NCBI GenBank assembly: GCA_025201365.1
Contig: JAIXMF010000006.1
Span: 1,116,001-1,180,000, forward strand
DNA: 64,000 nt
From: Syncephalis plumigaleata
Lineage: Eukaryota > Zoopagomycota > Zoopagomycetes > Zoopagales > Piptocephalidaceae
Direction of reading: 5' to 3'
A program made the translations under genes and the position numbers. Below are positions 35,015 through 47,173 of the stretch, piece after piece (the first letter of the stretch is position 1; the number at the start of each line of letters is the position of its first letter). The notes beneath the pieces were generated by a model. It saw nothing but the letters and a program-made list of their open reading frames with translations, searched no databases and was not told where the DNA came from.

Positions 35015-36096
35015 CTAGTCCCAATAACGATTATTGCGATCCCTACTACGATACTCATTCTGTCGACTGCGTTTCCGTTTCTTCTCCTCTTGATCGGCTA
35101 GAATGGCCAGAATACGAATAAACATACCAATTAGATCTGTGAACAGACTAATGCAGTCACCGGGGATATCTCGATAGCCAAGCTCGGCTTTCTCTATGAT
35201 TAACTGCGTATCATAGATGACTATATGCGATAGATGTGTACATGTATTAGCGTATGCTATCGTATATCATCGAGAACCTAGGTGACTTCCTTACCATAGC
35301 CACAAAAGATAGCTAGTCCAATGTAGAGTTCCGCTCGGAATAGTGTAGCCGACTGAATCCATATATTGAGGAATGACGACCAACATAGAATACTTAAACC
35401 TGAACCAAGCAAACCGCCCAGGAAGAACCAGCTACGACGACGAGAGAACAGGGCACTCATCGAGAAACTAACAAATACGAGTGTAGTCGACACTAGAGCA
35501 GTTACCAGTACACTACAATAATAATAATAACGAGTAGGAATGAATAAATATGGATTACGTATTCTACAAAGATAGCTTACCGAGGGTAGAAGTCAAGAAT
35601 AGTCTCAATGAGAGGTCCTAACGACAGACCTTGACAAAAGGCGAATAGCTAGATATGATGGTATAGTCAGAACAAGTGCAAGTTTATATGCTGCACTAGA
35701 CTTACCGATAGTAATCCATAACGTATTGGCGTTGCTGCTTTACTCTGAGGCAAGGCCAATACACCAATGACCGAGATAAAGCATAGCAGACCTGATAGCA
35801 TACCACCCTAAACGCGTTTCATTGATAGATAGATAGATAGATAGATTAGCAGAAATAAATAGCACATATTGTGGTTAGCCTACCCTAAGCCAGTAGGAAT
35901 AGAGATGAGTACGTGCACCTATAGCAGCAAGTGTTGAACAGCCAGCTAACGCCGCGTACACCTTAACTAAATGACGCTGCGTGTCGGGCGAGATCGCTTG
36001 AGTGGCCTTCAATGCTTCGAAATTATAGCCTGATTGTCGGAATCGTCCCGTATCACTATCGCCATACGTACTACTGCTGCCACCGAAGAAAGACAT
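35015..36096 (-). CDS. BXI1: Bax inhibitor-1 family protein
   Basis: Five exons on the minus strand: 35884-36096, 35706-35807, 35581-35648, 35295-35512 and 35015-35220, encoding 268 residues. TMBIM/BI-1 proteins are multi-pass ER (or vacuolar) membrane proteins that modulate calcium leak and stress-induced death. Family features seen: SPDTQRHLVKVYAALAG at the first helix, GLSLGPLIE, FSMSALFSRRRSWFFLGG, ELYIGLAIFCGYVIYDTQLI and the C-terminal D-x-x-x-L-F-x-D block (DCISLFTDLIGMFIRILAIL). The tail is highly charged (EEKKRKRSRQ), as in BI-1. A GATA microsatellite sits in intron 1. Symbol follows the yeast homologue. Confidence 0.93.
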
Positions 36097-36582
36097 GTTT
36101 ACGCGTTGCTATAGAGTGGTTGGTCAATGGATAGAATATAAAAGTAAAGGAACAATAAGAGTTGAAGGGAAAAGGGAAAGAGAAAGGCGAGGAACGTGTA
36201 CACACAAGTATGAATATAAGGATGAGATGGTATGTGTGTGTTTAATGCTGTTTGGCTAATAATGAATGTACCTCTTTAATTGAATTGCAACAATTCACAA
36301 AGTGACAATTTCTACTGAATGGCCGTAAAATGCAGCATTAGTCTGATGACGATGTCTACAGGACTTTTCTGTGAAGTTTATGAAAATCCACACTCGTTCT
36401 TCTCTTTCTACTCTTCTTTCCTCCTTTCTCTGTAAACAACAACAACCACAAGCACGACAACGACAGTTAAGCAACATTAGTCCTACCATACTTGTCAGTG
36501 TTCCATCTTTCTCTTCTCTTTCTCTCTTTCTATTGTTACTTACGTCAGTGTAGCTTATAGTTTATAGCTTGTGGATGTCAAG
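36097..36582. promoter_or_regulatory. Divergent promoter between BI-1 and VMA16 genes
   Basis: About 490 bp. Purine-rich next to the BI-1 start and pyrimidine-rich (36395-36540) next to VMA16, the expected mirror for two promoters pointing apart. No specific site identified. Confidence 0.5.
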
Positions 36583-37188
36583 ATGGCCTATACACTTACT
36601 TATTCATCAGCGGGCCTCGTTAGTCTAGCCGGTATCTATGGCCTTTATTTATTGCTTACAGGCCAGGGTGATCGTTTTGACGTTGGCTGGTTTCTACGCA
36701 CCAGTTCTCCGTATATGTGGGCTCAACTAGGCATTGCCCTATGTATCGGTCTAAGTGTTGTAGGGGCAGCTTGGGGTATTTTCATCACGGGCAGCAGTAT
36801 TCTAGGTGGTGCCGTTAAAGCACCACGTATTCGTACGAAGAATCTTATCTCGATTATTTTCTGTGAAGTTGTCGCCATCTACGGTGTTATCATGGCCATT
36901 GTCTTCTCGGCCAAGCTAGGCGAGGTATCGCCATCGAGTGGCGGGTTCACCGCATCGCATTACTACACGGGATTCTCGCTATTCTGGGGTGGACTCACCG
37001 TCGGCTTGTGCAATCTCTTCTGCGGTCTATGTGTAGGCATTACAGGCAGTTCGGCTGCACTTGCTGATGCTCAGGATCCACAATTGTTTGTTAAAATATT
37101 GGTAGTGGAGATTTTCGGTTCAGTCATTGGACTGTTCGGTCTTATTGTTGGTCTATTGCAGACGGGTAAAGCAGCCGAATTTGCTTAG
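36583..37188 (+). CDS. VMA16: V-type ATPase proteolipid subunit c''
   Basis: Intronless, 201 residues from ATG 36583; the GTG four codons upstream was rejected. Subunit c'' is the larger proteolipid of the V-ATPase membrane rotor, which pumps protons into vacuoles. Five hydrophobic segments are visible. The proton-carrying Glu lies in [13 protein letters not shown], and a second Glu lies in [15 protein letters not shown] as in c-type repeats. [13 protein letters not shown] and the RIRTKNL loop match c''. Its 3' end is only 82 bp from the convergent PNKP gene. Confidence 0.95.
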   Translation: MAYTLTYSSAGLVSLAGIYGLYLLLTGQGDRFDVGWFLRTSSPYMWAQLGIALCIGLSVVGAAWGIFITGSSILGGAVKAPRIRTKNLISIIFCEVVAIYGVIMAIVFSAKLGEVSPSSGGFTASHYYTGFSLFWGGLTVGLCNLFCGLCVGITGSSAALADAQDPQLFVKILVVEIFGSVIGLFGLIVGLLQTGKAAEFA

Positions 37189-37270
37189 GCAAATAAAGAA
37201 GAGCTATACATTTATCGTAAACATAAATATAGTTTATTGTCACCATTCTTAGTACCATTAAAGAGAAGGA

Positions 37271-39245
37271 CTAGATATGCCATTGCATCCATGCTGTTTT
37301 GGCAGCTTCACTCAAGAAATCAGGAATGAATTCAATTAGTTTAACTTCATCGAACCCTTCATCGATGGAAGGTTTCACGAATCGTGCGTTATACGTGTGG
37401 AATGCCACATCAGGTAGCAATGATACACGTTGCTGTCTCGATGCAGTTATTGGTGATGATGATGATGATGCTAATTGAGCTTGTTCATTCATGTCTTCTA
37501 GTAGTTCTAATGGTTCCGTTACTGCTCGATAGATATTGTTATGACGAGCGAGTGCCACATCTGCGTTAAAGTAGAAACAACGCACTTTGGCATCATGATC
37601 ACGTGCCAGTTTGATATAGTCACGACGAGCATCTGCACTAGCATTCGTGTTATCTATGATGTAATTGCATATTAGTATTGTTATTAAAGCTTGTTTATGC
37701 GATATATACACATACACATATACATCGAGACACTTACCAATAACTACTGATTTCCCTTCTTGTAAGGCTAACTTGGTGGTAGCTATACATTTCTGCTTTG
37801 TATGTAGAATATCCTAATAATTGATCTCATGAATACAATAGAAACAAGACAGTTGCCACGATCATCGCTAATAGTATACCTGATTGATGTGGACATAGCC
37901 TGCTGGAGCAAACCATTTATGATAAAATCTAGTTTTACCGGAAGCAGGCATGCCTGTAAATACAATCAATTCAAGACTATCCTCTACCGATGGTAACAAT
38001 GTACTTTTGTCTAATATTGTAAAATCTACATAATACATATATCATATATAAGCAATTGCAATATAATCACCTCTAGTATTCACTTGCCTCTATTCATGTA
38101 TTCCTTGGGATTAATTCCATCAAACTGGAATGTTACCGGCTTCTCTTTTAGAAAGTATTCTTCCGGTGTATAGAATGGTAGACCCGCATTGTCAGCAAAC
38201 TTTCTATTGGCATTACCATTGTTATAGCTCATGTTTATATATATATATATTGGTTACTCTACTGCATCACTTACCGATCACAGTCAGAATGATCTTTGTG
38301 TTTACCGGAGGACCAGCCTAATGGTCGACCAGCTGCATCGCCTACGTAGAAACTCTTCGTCAAATCTACAAGTTGATTAAGCAATAGGTACACTTGTAAG
38401 AAATAGTTATTGATCACTCACCCACAACTGCCGTGTTATTCCGATGTGCTATCATACGATGCCACATACCAATACGTGGCTTACGATGAATGTCTTTCTC
38501 GAGTGCAGCATAGATTTGTACCGGTACATTTAACTGTTGGCATTAACTATTAGCTAGTATACCCTAATAGACTACTATATATATATAGATGACTCACCTG
38601 AGCAATAACTCGTTCTAATTTCTCCATAAAGACCTGCTTCTTTGGATTGGTAGCTCCGTTCTTTCTCGTATTACGAAGTCCATACTGATTGGAGAAGAAT
38701 ACAATTTGGTAGCTAAATAAACACGGATGATGATGATAATCCGCGTTATTCTATGATTGGTCTATACTACACATGCTATGATGCTCACCCGTCTTCATGA
38801 AGTTGACGAACACGTTCAGGCACACAGGGAAACGTCCACTGCCAGTCGTCGGCGTGTTTAGCATGAACATGTGTGCCACGCACATCGAATATAGTACCAT
38901 CCTACGCAAGTATATAATTGCAGACAAGAAGTGATAACCACCATTGATTTAGCTTATTAGTAGATACATGGTGCATGCTACGACTTACCAAGTCAAATGC
39001 CGCGATACATTCTCTCGGTGTTGGCTGTAAAGCATGACCATAAAGGAGTGTCTGATCATCTTGCCACGTAATCAGTTTAGTCTTTGGCGTCGTGAAGAAA
39101 GGGTGTACTAGAGTGTATACACCATACCGTTGAGTAATAGTTAGCAACTAGCAGTCAGTTAGACCGATCAAATAGTATGCCTACTCTTCTTCTTAGCCGA
39201 TTCTGCTTCACTGCTCGACGTTACTTTGTCTGATTTACGCTTCAT
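37271..39245 (-). CDS. PNK1: Bifunctional polynucleotide 3'-phosphatase/5'-kinase
   Basis: Ten exons on the minus strand: 39185-39245, 38989-39107, 38789-38901, 38598-38712, 38422-38533, 38275-38365, 38088-38203, 37880-38025, 37738-37813 and 37271-37653, encoding 443 residues. PNKP repairs DNA strand-break ends. The HAD phosphatase comes first: AFDLDGTI (the DxDGT nucleophile, split by an intron), FFSNQ and FYVGDAAGR with DHSDCDRKFA. The kinase follows: P-loop FTGMPASGKTRF, HINQDIL, DNTNASADARRDYI and LPDVAFHTY. There is no FHA domain, as in S. pombe Pnk1; a Lys-rich N-terminus may be a nuclear signal. Intron 7 has a GC donor (GCAAGTG). Symbol by analogy with fission yeast. Confidence 0.94.
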
Positions 39246-40715
39246 TGTAGGGGAGAATGAGGAATAGTAAAAATAAAGGAGATAACCCTCATTATCCAAA
39301 GGAACTATTTTGATCTGTAGTAACTTTATTGGATGCCATAATAACGAGTACACCGATTACTCAGAATTATTCTATGAAGAGAGGACATCAAACTAGCATG
39401 TTTGTTTGTTCCTTTAACCATTCATCATTGTACCACCATATTCACTGGTCATGTGGTTCAGTCCACGAACGATTTATTCCGAGTAGAATACACAAAGTGT
39501 AACCAATTCGACTAGTGTTCTATTCTAACATTAGTTCATTTGTACAATGTTCGTATTAGTTCGTATTTGTTGCGAATACAATGATGTAATAGGTCATTCT
39601 CGTCTACAGTTGATATGATCATCATAGCAACGATAGTAATCATTATTACCGTATAATAAACTATTAGTCGTTTCACAGCTTGTATCATAGGTTAAATATT
39701 TGATTCATGAGTGCGATGTTCATTCTAATACCTATTAGATGATATGGATAGCAATATTTTAGCTATTGTCTTGCAATCTAGATTAGGATTATATCGAGTC
39801 AGTAATAATCCATAGATGGTACTTTTTCCTTGATGTATTCTCCATTAGTGTTCAATGTTACCTATGACGTAAACGAGTGATATTAGGCGGAACAGCACGA
39901 GGCTAGTAAACAACGATTGGTACATAGGATATTCATCAGATACGATGAAGTAGTAGGCTTGGCCGAAGTTTCTTTTACTACAAACCATGCTAGATACATG
40001 ACTACACGTACATGTACGTGTACGTGTGTATACAAGAAATGTAAATAGTAGCTAGCCCCCTTTCTACTTATTATTACGTATGTGTGTGTGTGCTATGAAA
40101 TGCATCATGTCATTATTGTTATTGTTACGGTATTATCTAGTGATGCAGGCGGGATTGTGAATGCATATCATGTTTGAATCGCTTGTGGAACAAATGAGAG
40201 GAGTTCGACTGATGTTCAATTCTGGCCTTTTCTCTCACTTTCTCTCGCTTGCTTCTCGCTTCTTCTACCTCGCTCACCTCACTTCACCTCACCTCATTTC
40301 TCCTTCGCATTACTGTTTTTTCTTATTAGGAATTATTTGTCGAAAATATACCCATTTGCCAACGTGACATTTAATTTCTGCCTCCGCTGTACTGCTAATA
40401 TATAATTGTTGTTACTGCTATCGCTACTATTGGTCCGACATTTTTCATTCACAACGCCTTACTTTCTGTGTTGGATTACGGGGGTATCAACAACGCGCAA
40501 CTGCAACTGCTTCTCCTCCTTCTCTTCTACTTGTACTTTTGCCTATCATCCTTGGTTATCGCTCCTTTTCGTTATCTACTCCATGTTTTATGGTTGATCT
40601 ATCATCGTCGTCATTGTTGCACTATTATTATTGTAGTCGTCGTCGTCGTCGTTGTTGTTATTGTTAGCGTATAGTAAAATCAACTTCTTGTGTATCATTG
40701 TGTTTATTGCTTTCC
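39246..40715. other. Intergenic, no gene; 18-bp palindrome
   Basis: About 1.5 kb. A perfect palindrome, acacgtacatgtacgtgt, sits at about 40003-40030 within an alternating purine-pyrimidine stretch, and a short TG run lies near 40080. The last 350 bp before the transporter gene are pyrimidine-rich. No RNA gene or supported coding region; open frames at 40161-40674 are low-complexity. Confidence 0.55.
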
Positions 40716-42951
40716 ATGGAATATCCATCGTCATTCCCATCTATTCCTACTGGTACTACACCTGTTGATTCCCCTCGTTACTTGTCTAGATACCAGGAAG
40801 ATGAAGAAGATACGCAACCTGGCAATGTATCTGGAATGAATCAACAACAACAAGAACGTCAGCAACATCAGCAACATCATGGTGGATTTCGGTTCTTCCA
40901 ATCGGCCATTGCTGATCAAGGTGATGATGGTGGTGTACATTCGAATCATCGCCATAGTTTTGGCTATTCAACTTCTGATGATGACGAAGATGAAGATAAT
41001 GAGTATGCAGCCTCAGTAGTTAGCGATATAAGTGATGATGATGATGATGCTAGTCATCGTGATGGCCTTGGAACTGGACAACCATCTGCGAGGTCACGAC
41101 GGTTAACACGCCAACGATACCATCATTCATCGAATGCAGCACTCGAGGATGCAGCTGCAGATGATGTTTCACGTGGTTATACCGTCAATAGTGGGCTTCA
41201 AGTGGGAAGTAATGCCTCATCTGGCCTGTGGATTGCCTCGTCACCCGCACAGGATGCACCTATAGTGTAAGTGATCATGTCATACGATGCTAGTCATTCT
41301 AGTTATTATTATTACTCGATATTATGTCGTATGCATGTACTAATCAATAGACAGTGGATCATTACCAGTTGGTTCACTAGGATCTCATTATGATATAGGT
41401 GTTAATTTTGAGCGATCAAACCCACATATAATGCGATTGCCAACTCATAGCAATGCTAGTATTAGCGAGATAGCAGAGCCCACATTCAATACGCCGAATG
41501 TACATCGATATGAAGCCATAAATCAGCATTTGACTACATCTGATGAGCGTGCCTCGCTCATGACATCCGTCTACTCGCACAACCTACCAAAGTCATATGC
41601 CGGTACAGATTCAACGGCAACTCCGCCGCAATTAGACACGATTGTCTCGGTAACGGGCGATGCATTGAGGAAATCCGAGTCTGCCATTAGTCAAGTTTGT
41701 TTGGATGTCGAACAAAGTCGTAGCAGCTTCTCACAATCTGTATTCAACGCGGTTAACGTACTTATGGGCATTGCCGTACTTTCACTACCATTGGCCTTCC
41801 GTATTACCGGCTGGTTACTCGGCCTATGTATGCTTTTGCTGTTCGCGCTTATTACTCGCTATACCGCGGGACTCATTAAAAACTGTCTCGACTCGAATCG
41901 CGACCTAACGACCTATGCCGATATTGGCTACGCGGCATTTGGTGCCATAGGTCGTCGTATACTTACCCTAATATTGGTGCTGGAACTTGTCGCAGTTAGT
42001 GTCGCTGTGGTCATTGTATTGTCGGATTCGCTAGTGGCAATCGAGCCAGCTTTGGCCCAGACATCGATTCCACACCTACCAAAGTTACTAGCCTGGCTAA
42101 TACTGACGCCCACCACTTGGTTAGCGCTACGCTGGCTGGCCTATGGCAGTGTACTCGGTGTCGCGAGTACCATGATGCTAACCGTGGTGGTGGTGGTCGA
42201 TGGTTTATCGAAACCCGTCGCACCAGGTTCATTATGGCAATGGGCATCGATTAGTGCGATGCCAGTGGACTGGTCGAGATTACCGTTAAGCTTCGGCCTA
42301 CTTATGGCGGGATTCGCGGGACATGCCGTCTTCCCTAATCTCTACAAAGATATGCGACAAACGCGTCAATTCCCTCGTATGGCTAATATCGCCTATATGA
42401 TCACTCTCGCCACCTATGTGACGATGGCCCTGGCTGGCTATCTAATGTTTGGCGATGAAACAAAACAAGAGGTAAGCAAGCAGCATTGATGTCACTATAA
42501 TCGTTTAACTTTTCCTCTTTCTTTCTTTCTCTTCATGTAGATTACGCAGAATCTAGCTAAAATTAAAGGCTATCCTAAACTACTCACCATGGCCACACTC
42601 TACATGTTTCTATTGATCCCCATAAGCAAGTATGCTCTCGGTTTGAGCCCGGTGTTCTCGGTGGTAGAACTACGCTGCTTTAATCCCACGCAGCTGACAC
42701 GTCCGCGTCGTTTGATCTTGCGCTCTGCATTGTCCACGATCGTCTGTTTGATTGCTATCGTATTCCCGGGATTTCATCGTGTTATGTCGCTGGTAGGCAG
42801 TTTTAACGCGTTTACCGTTTGTGTTATATTCCCTATACTTTGCCATTGGCAAATATTCGGTCGATATGGCATCTACCGTACGGTTGATGTAATCCTCTTG
42901 GTAACAAGTGTTTTCTGTTCTATCACCGGAACCATTTGGTCCTTCCTTTGA
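40716..42951 (+). CDS. Vacuolar amino-acid transporter, AVT1-like (Aa_trans)
   Basis: Three exons, 40716-41266, 41355-42471 and 42541-42951, encoding 692 residues. The first about 320 residues are hydrophilic with Gln, His and acidic runs, as in yeast AVT1. The transporter core starts at SFSQSVFNAVNVLMGIAVLS, the canonical first helix of the amino-acid/auxin permease family. GYAAFGAIGRRI, the long helical middle and YLMFGDETKQEITQNL follow, and about 11 membrane segments can be counted. Family members exchange neutral amino acids with protons across the vacuole membrane. The exon 2 acceptor was placed at ACAG (41351-41354) because the neighbouring TAG gives a stop. Promoter is pyrimidine-rich. 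Confidence 0.9.
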
Positions 42952-43222
42952 AGTGTTATGCATTGACATTGACCCTCTGTTTATAAGTTCAAATGCAATC
43001 ATTCTGGCTAATGTGTCATGCTTACCCATTGCTTTACAATAAAAATTATATAGTTTCTACCAATTATGTCAAGTGTCAATATTAGAGCTATACCCAAATA
43101 AAGCTATTAGTATGATCTGATTCCATTGTTATTTTATTAAGGATTGTATCGCAAGTATTCCAGCATAACAATACAACTCTGCCATAAATAGATTGGAATT
43201 GCATTCGACAGGTTTATTTCTT

Positions 43223-43576
43223 CTAGTCGCGGACACAATATTTCAAACCGTATGGATTGGCACCATTAACGTATTTCCCCTTGTTGGCTTCATGCCAACC
43301 ATCGGGACATGATTCGCATGTTTTACCAAAGAAGCTGCAGCCGACCATGTGGTATGGCGCACCTTTATCTGGAGTATACGTTTTGGTTCCGTCTCCACTT
43401 CCACCGATCTGGTGATAGCCATCGGGACAAGCGGGACATCCGACGTTTGGAAGCCAACATTCAATTTTTATATTTGGCGGCTCAACTCGTATCTTGGCTG
43501 AAATGGCGTCTACCATAACGCTTCCGATTAGCGAGGCTACGACAAGTGAGAGAATGCTGGCAGTTGATAGCTTCAT
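43223..43576 (-). CDS. Small secreted protein with two CxxCPDGxH motifs
   Basis: Single exon, 117 residues. Residues 1-24 form a signal peptide (MKLSTASILSLVVASLIGSV). The mature protein carries seven cysteines arranged around two similar units: GCPACPDGYHQIGGSGDG and CESCPDGWHEANKG, each followed by a Gly/Tyr-rich stretch. An early ECW and a terminal YCVRD add the remaining cysteines. The tandem CxxCPDG-W/Y-H pattern suggests a duplicated small disulfide domain. I do not recognise the family. A role outside the cell (effector, adhesion, inhibitor) is plausible only by class. It is convergent with the AVT-like gene. Confidence 0.8.
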   Translation of the reverse strand: MKLSTASILSLVVASLIGSVMVDAISAKIRVEPPNIKIECWLPNVGCPACPDGYHQIGGSGDGTKTYTPDKGAPYHMVGCSFFGKTCESCPDGWHEANKGKYVNGANPYGLKYCVRD

Positions 43577-44540
43577 GATGATGTTTATCGTGTATAGTAA
43601 GGCAATGACAAGTGGATGATTGTAATGAGTAATGTATGATGGTATACGGATTAGCATCGTCCCTTTATATACTGAACAAACAAGCAGGTAACATGCTATC
43701 GAATCTATATCTTGGTCTAGACCTACTTGCTTGCCTTAGGTCATGCAGCACTACAATAAAATCCTGTTAGATTTTATCATTCCCTCGGTATATAGGCCTT
43801 TATTCAACTATTCTTAGACCCTTTACTTGAGCACTGTATTTGTTATCATTTATTCCATAATACGATATTCTATCCATACATTGTATAATACCAGTCTAAT
43901 GGGAATATTAATCGTTGCTTGACTGACTATCACGATAATCTCATAGATGTGCTTTCATTATTGAACTCTAATTGGAAATGATCGATGAAGTAAGCACATT
44001 GCTTCAACAAACTAAATATACGCTGGATCTGTAGGCAAAGGCAAGAGGAATAGGTCATTCCAATAGACGACGATGACAGGTTAATCCAATGCTGCGGTTA
44101 CATCCTACGCTATGCTAAATGATCCATCTGTCTATTCAATATCTCCTCATTCCCTTTTTCACTTATAGCAATACAATAAACAATTGATATCAATAGATTA
44201 TTACATTGCTGATTGGATGATTAATCAAACTTGAAATAACTGCTAAACTATTGTGTGCTAGTCAGTCATGCTAATACGGAACAATACGATGCCATAACCT
44301 AACAAGGTGAAAGGCATGTATATTTTGTAACTTGTTGTTTTTATTGAATAAGCAACCATTCTAGCCTTCCAAGTGAATACTCTCATTACGTGGAAGAAAT
44401 GGAATAGCTGGTGCAGGTCGATCTACAATGCTCAATGAACTTTAATCCATCAATGTGCTGACTAAATTATCATTGGAATTGAAATCGAAAGATACTGCGT
44501 GGTTATCATTATCAGATGGTAACTCATTAAATGACGTTAA
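43577..44540. other. Intergenic, nothing recognised
   Basis: About 960 bp of AT-rich sequence between the CPDG peptide gene and the repeat copy in front of the NUP42-like gene. No RNA gene, array or supported open frame seen. Confidence 0.5.
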
Positions 44541-44620
44541 CAATTGTGCAAATTATCTATTAATAAAGAGCAAAAGTTAAAGGATAAATGCGCAAATTGG
44601 ATGGAAAAACACTGTAAATT
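44541..44620 (+). repeat. 60-bp dispersed repeat, copy 4
   Basis: Matches 31641-31720. It lies 60-135 bp upstream of the NUP42-like start codon, so it forms part of that gene's promoter or leader. Confidence 0.8.
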
Positions 44621-44675
44621 GATCAATTTTTATCATTTCACCAAACGAAACTCGATTTCCTTCTCCTTTGTTATT

Positions 44676-46185
44676 ATGGCAATTTGCAAATACTATCTTG
44701 AAGGACGGTGCCGTTACGGCAATGCCTGTCGCTTTGAACATAGACAAGGTGATCAGCCAGTGAGGGCATTTGGAAGTGGTGGCAGCAGTGGTGGTGGTAA
44801 GTAATCAACTAACAAGTCTATATTCACTACTACAACTATTATTGTTTATTATTGTACACTATGCTAATATAAAACGGTTAGGCTGGCAGAATAGTAATCA
44901 GCATAGTGGCAACAAGGATGGTAATCCGTTAATGACACTTGCTAATCAACTTACACCCGCTTCCATACAAGCTGATATGAGTAATAGCGAGTGTCCCGAT
45001 TGGCGTCTTAGTTGTTATAGTCCCATTCGTAGTGCACCCAACTTATTAGATGGTGCTGATAACTTGGAAATGTCGTTTGAAGAAGCGAGAATGGCATGTT
45101 ACGCGGCTTCTAAACCACCGGGTAACTTTCAAGATTATGTAAGTTATTACTGCTAATTCATACAGATATATCCATATCATTACGTGTGTGTGCATTATAC
45201 TAATCAATCGTTCTATTAATAGGAGAGAACCATGTTTATGTTGATGGAGAAGAGCGAGCAACGTATACGTCATTTGCTTAGCAATCTACCAGCAGCCATC
45301 AGTCAGATGAAACAACTATGTCGTACGACAGATGGCACCTTTAATAGCTCATCTACATCGAATACCTTTAATACGAGTAGTGCATTCGGTAGCAACAATC
45401 CAACTACAAATATGAACTCGGCATTCGGCAGTAATACGAATAGTGCATTCGGCAGTAACAATTATAGCAGTGGACAATCAAGTGCATTTGGTGGTTCATC
45501 TTCCAATCAGTCTAGTGCATTTACTAGTACGTATTCGGTAGTAAGAAAGTGACACCTACCATGGGAGGAGGAGGAGGGGATCTGTATTCGGACAAGTGTC
45601 ATCACTTGGTAGCACACCTGTATTCGGACAGAGTGCATTTGGATCATCTAATAATCAGAATCTAAATACTGCTAATACAGGATCAGCATTTGGTCAGAGT
45701 GCATTTGGCAATACGAATACAAATAGTTCAGTTGCATTTGGACAGACGAGTACACTTGGTAATAGCAATACAATAATAATAATGCATTTGGATCTGCCTT
45801 TAATCAGAATACAAATCAATCTACACCAATGAATTCAGCATTCGGTACGGTAAATAATCCACAAGCAGCAACAACATCAGCATTTGGATCTGCCTTTGGA
45901 CAAGTTACTCCATCAACCGCAACAACAACATCAGCATTTGGTCAAGTAACGAATAATACAAGTGGATTTGGGACATCAACCGCACCATTAGCAAATACAG
46001 GTTTCGGTATCAATACAAATAGTAGTAGTAATAACACATTAGCAGAATCAAATCAGATTATTGTCCCTAGTATATTATCATCAGAATACACTGTAGAGGA
46101 TATAGAAGCATTTCAATCGGGTAACTTTGTATTTGGTCAGATACCTGAATTAGAACCACCTCCACACTTACGTATGCGACAATAA
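44676..46185 (+). CDS. NUP42: NUP42/NLP1-like nucleoporin (CCCH finger plus FG repeats), frame broken in this sequence
   Basis: Three exons, 44676-44796, 44882-45138 and 45223-46185. It begins with a CCCH zinc finger (CKYYLEGRCRYGNACRFEH), then a helical segment (ECPDWRLSCYSPI; DLEM-type) and a C-terminal domain of SAFG and GFG repeats. The end, EDIEAFQSGNFVFGQIPELE, matches the Gle1-binding tail of NUP42. NUP42 sits on the cytoplasmic face of the pore and helps Gle1 activate DBP5, which is also in this window. The FG region changes frame three times (near 45530, 45575 and 45770). Each change behaves as one missing base, and with three added bases a 447-residue protein results. All three lie in or beside low-complexity DNA. 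Confidence 0.85.
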
Positions 46186-46994
46186 ATCATCGTCATTATT
46201 TGCTAATCAATAGAGAATACATGTAGTATATTACGTCATAATGGTATAACAGTAGTGGTTCAAATATATCATGTGCAATTACTCGATATTCACCATTTCA
46301 TTTCACTTCACATGTGCCTCATCATCATCATCATCATCTCCCCTTCAACACATTCACCTAAACCTCCGACTGTCTGTAGCCAATCAATAAGTGGGAGGCA
46401 TGTGGATGTGTGGTTGGTTTGTTGATGAATGTGTGGATCCCCTTTTTTCCTTGCCATCAGTACGGTGTCGTTAATTACCGAGGAGTGAGTTCCACTTTCC
46501 TTTCCTTCACTTCACTTCACTTTACTAATCACTACAATCACACTACTGTTGCGTATTTACTTGTTCTATTTGATTATCAAACATACGCGTGTGTGTTTTA
46601 TTTTGTCCTCCTCTCTACACGTCTATATTTATCACACTAGGTTGATACGTCATCTGGTTTACGGTCTCGTTGATTACACGTCTTGAAGAAACATACATAC
46701 TACAAATTGCTGTTATTGTTGTTGTCTAGCTTGTTCTATTTCTATTACTTTATTAGTATCTATACAAGTAAATATATATACGTAGAACGAGCAAGCAAAT
46801 AAGCGAGTATAGTAGTTTATTGCGTGTTATTAACGCTTACTTACTTGATTATCAAATAGTCTTTCTCTTTTCTTGTTAGTTGTTTATTTATTGTTATCTT
46901 GATACCTTCCTCTACTACTACTATTATTATTATTAGTGTTGTTGTTGTTGTTTCCTTGTTTTCTTTTACCTCTTTTTCCTTTGTAGTCACTCAT

Positions 46995-47026
<32 letters not shown>

Positions 47027-47173
47027 CTGGTTAACAATTGCAGCAGCTTATAATAATAATAATACCCTTACTTAGCACTGTTATTACGCCTTGTGTGCAC
47101 TTGTCTATCTACCAGTATATCTCATATCCTATCGGTTACTCCTTACATCGTTGATTATCTCATATTACAAACT
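46186..47173. other. Intergenic, low-complexity promoter region
   Basis: About 990 bp, increasingly pyrimidine-rich towards the SEC14-like gene, with TCATCA, TACTAC and ATTATT microsatellites (about 46320, 47000, 46920). No gene or RNA seen. Confidence 0.5.
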
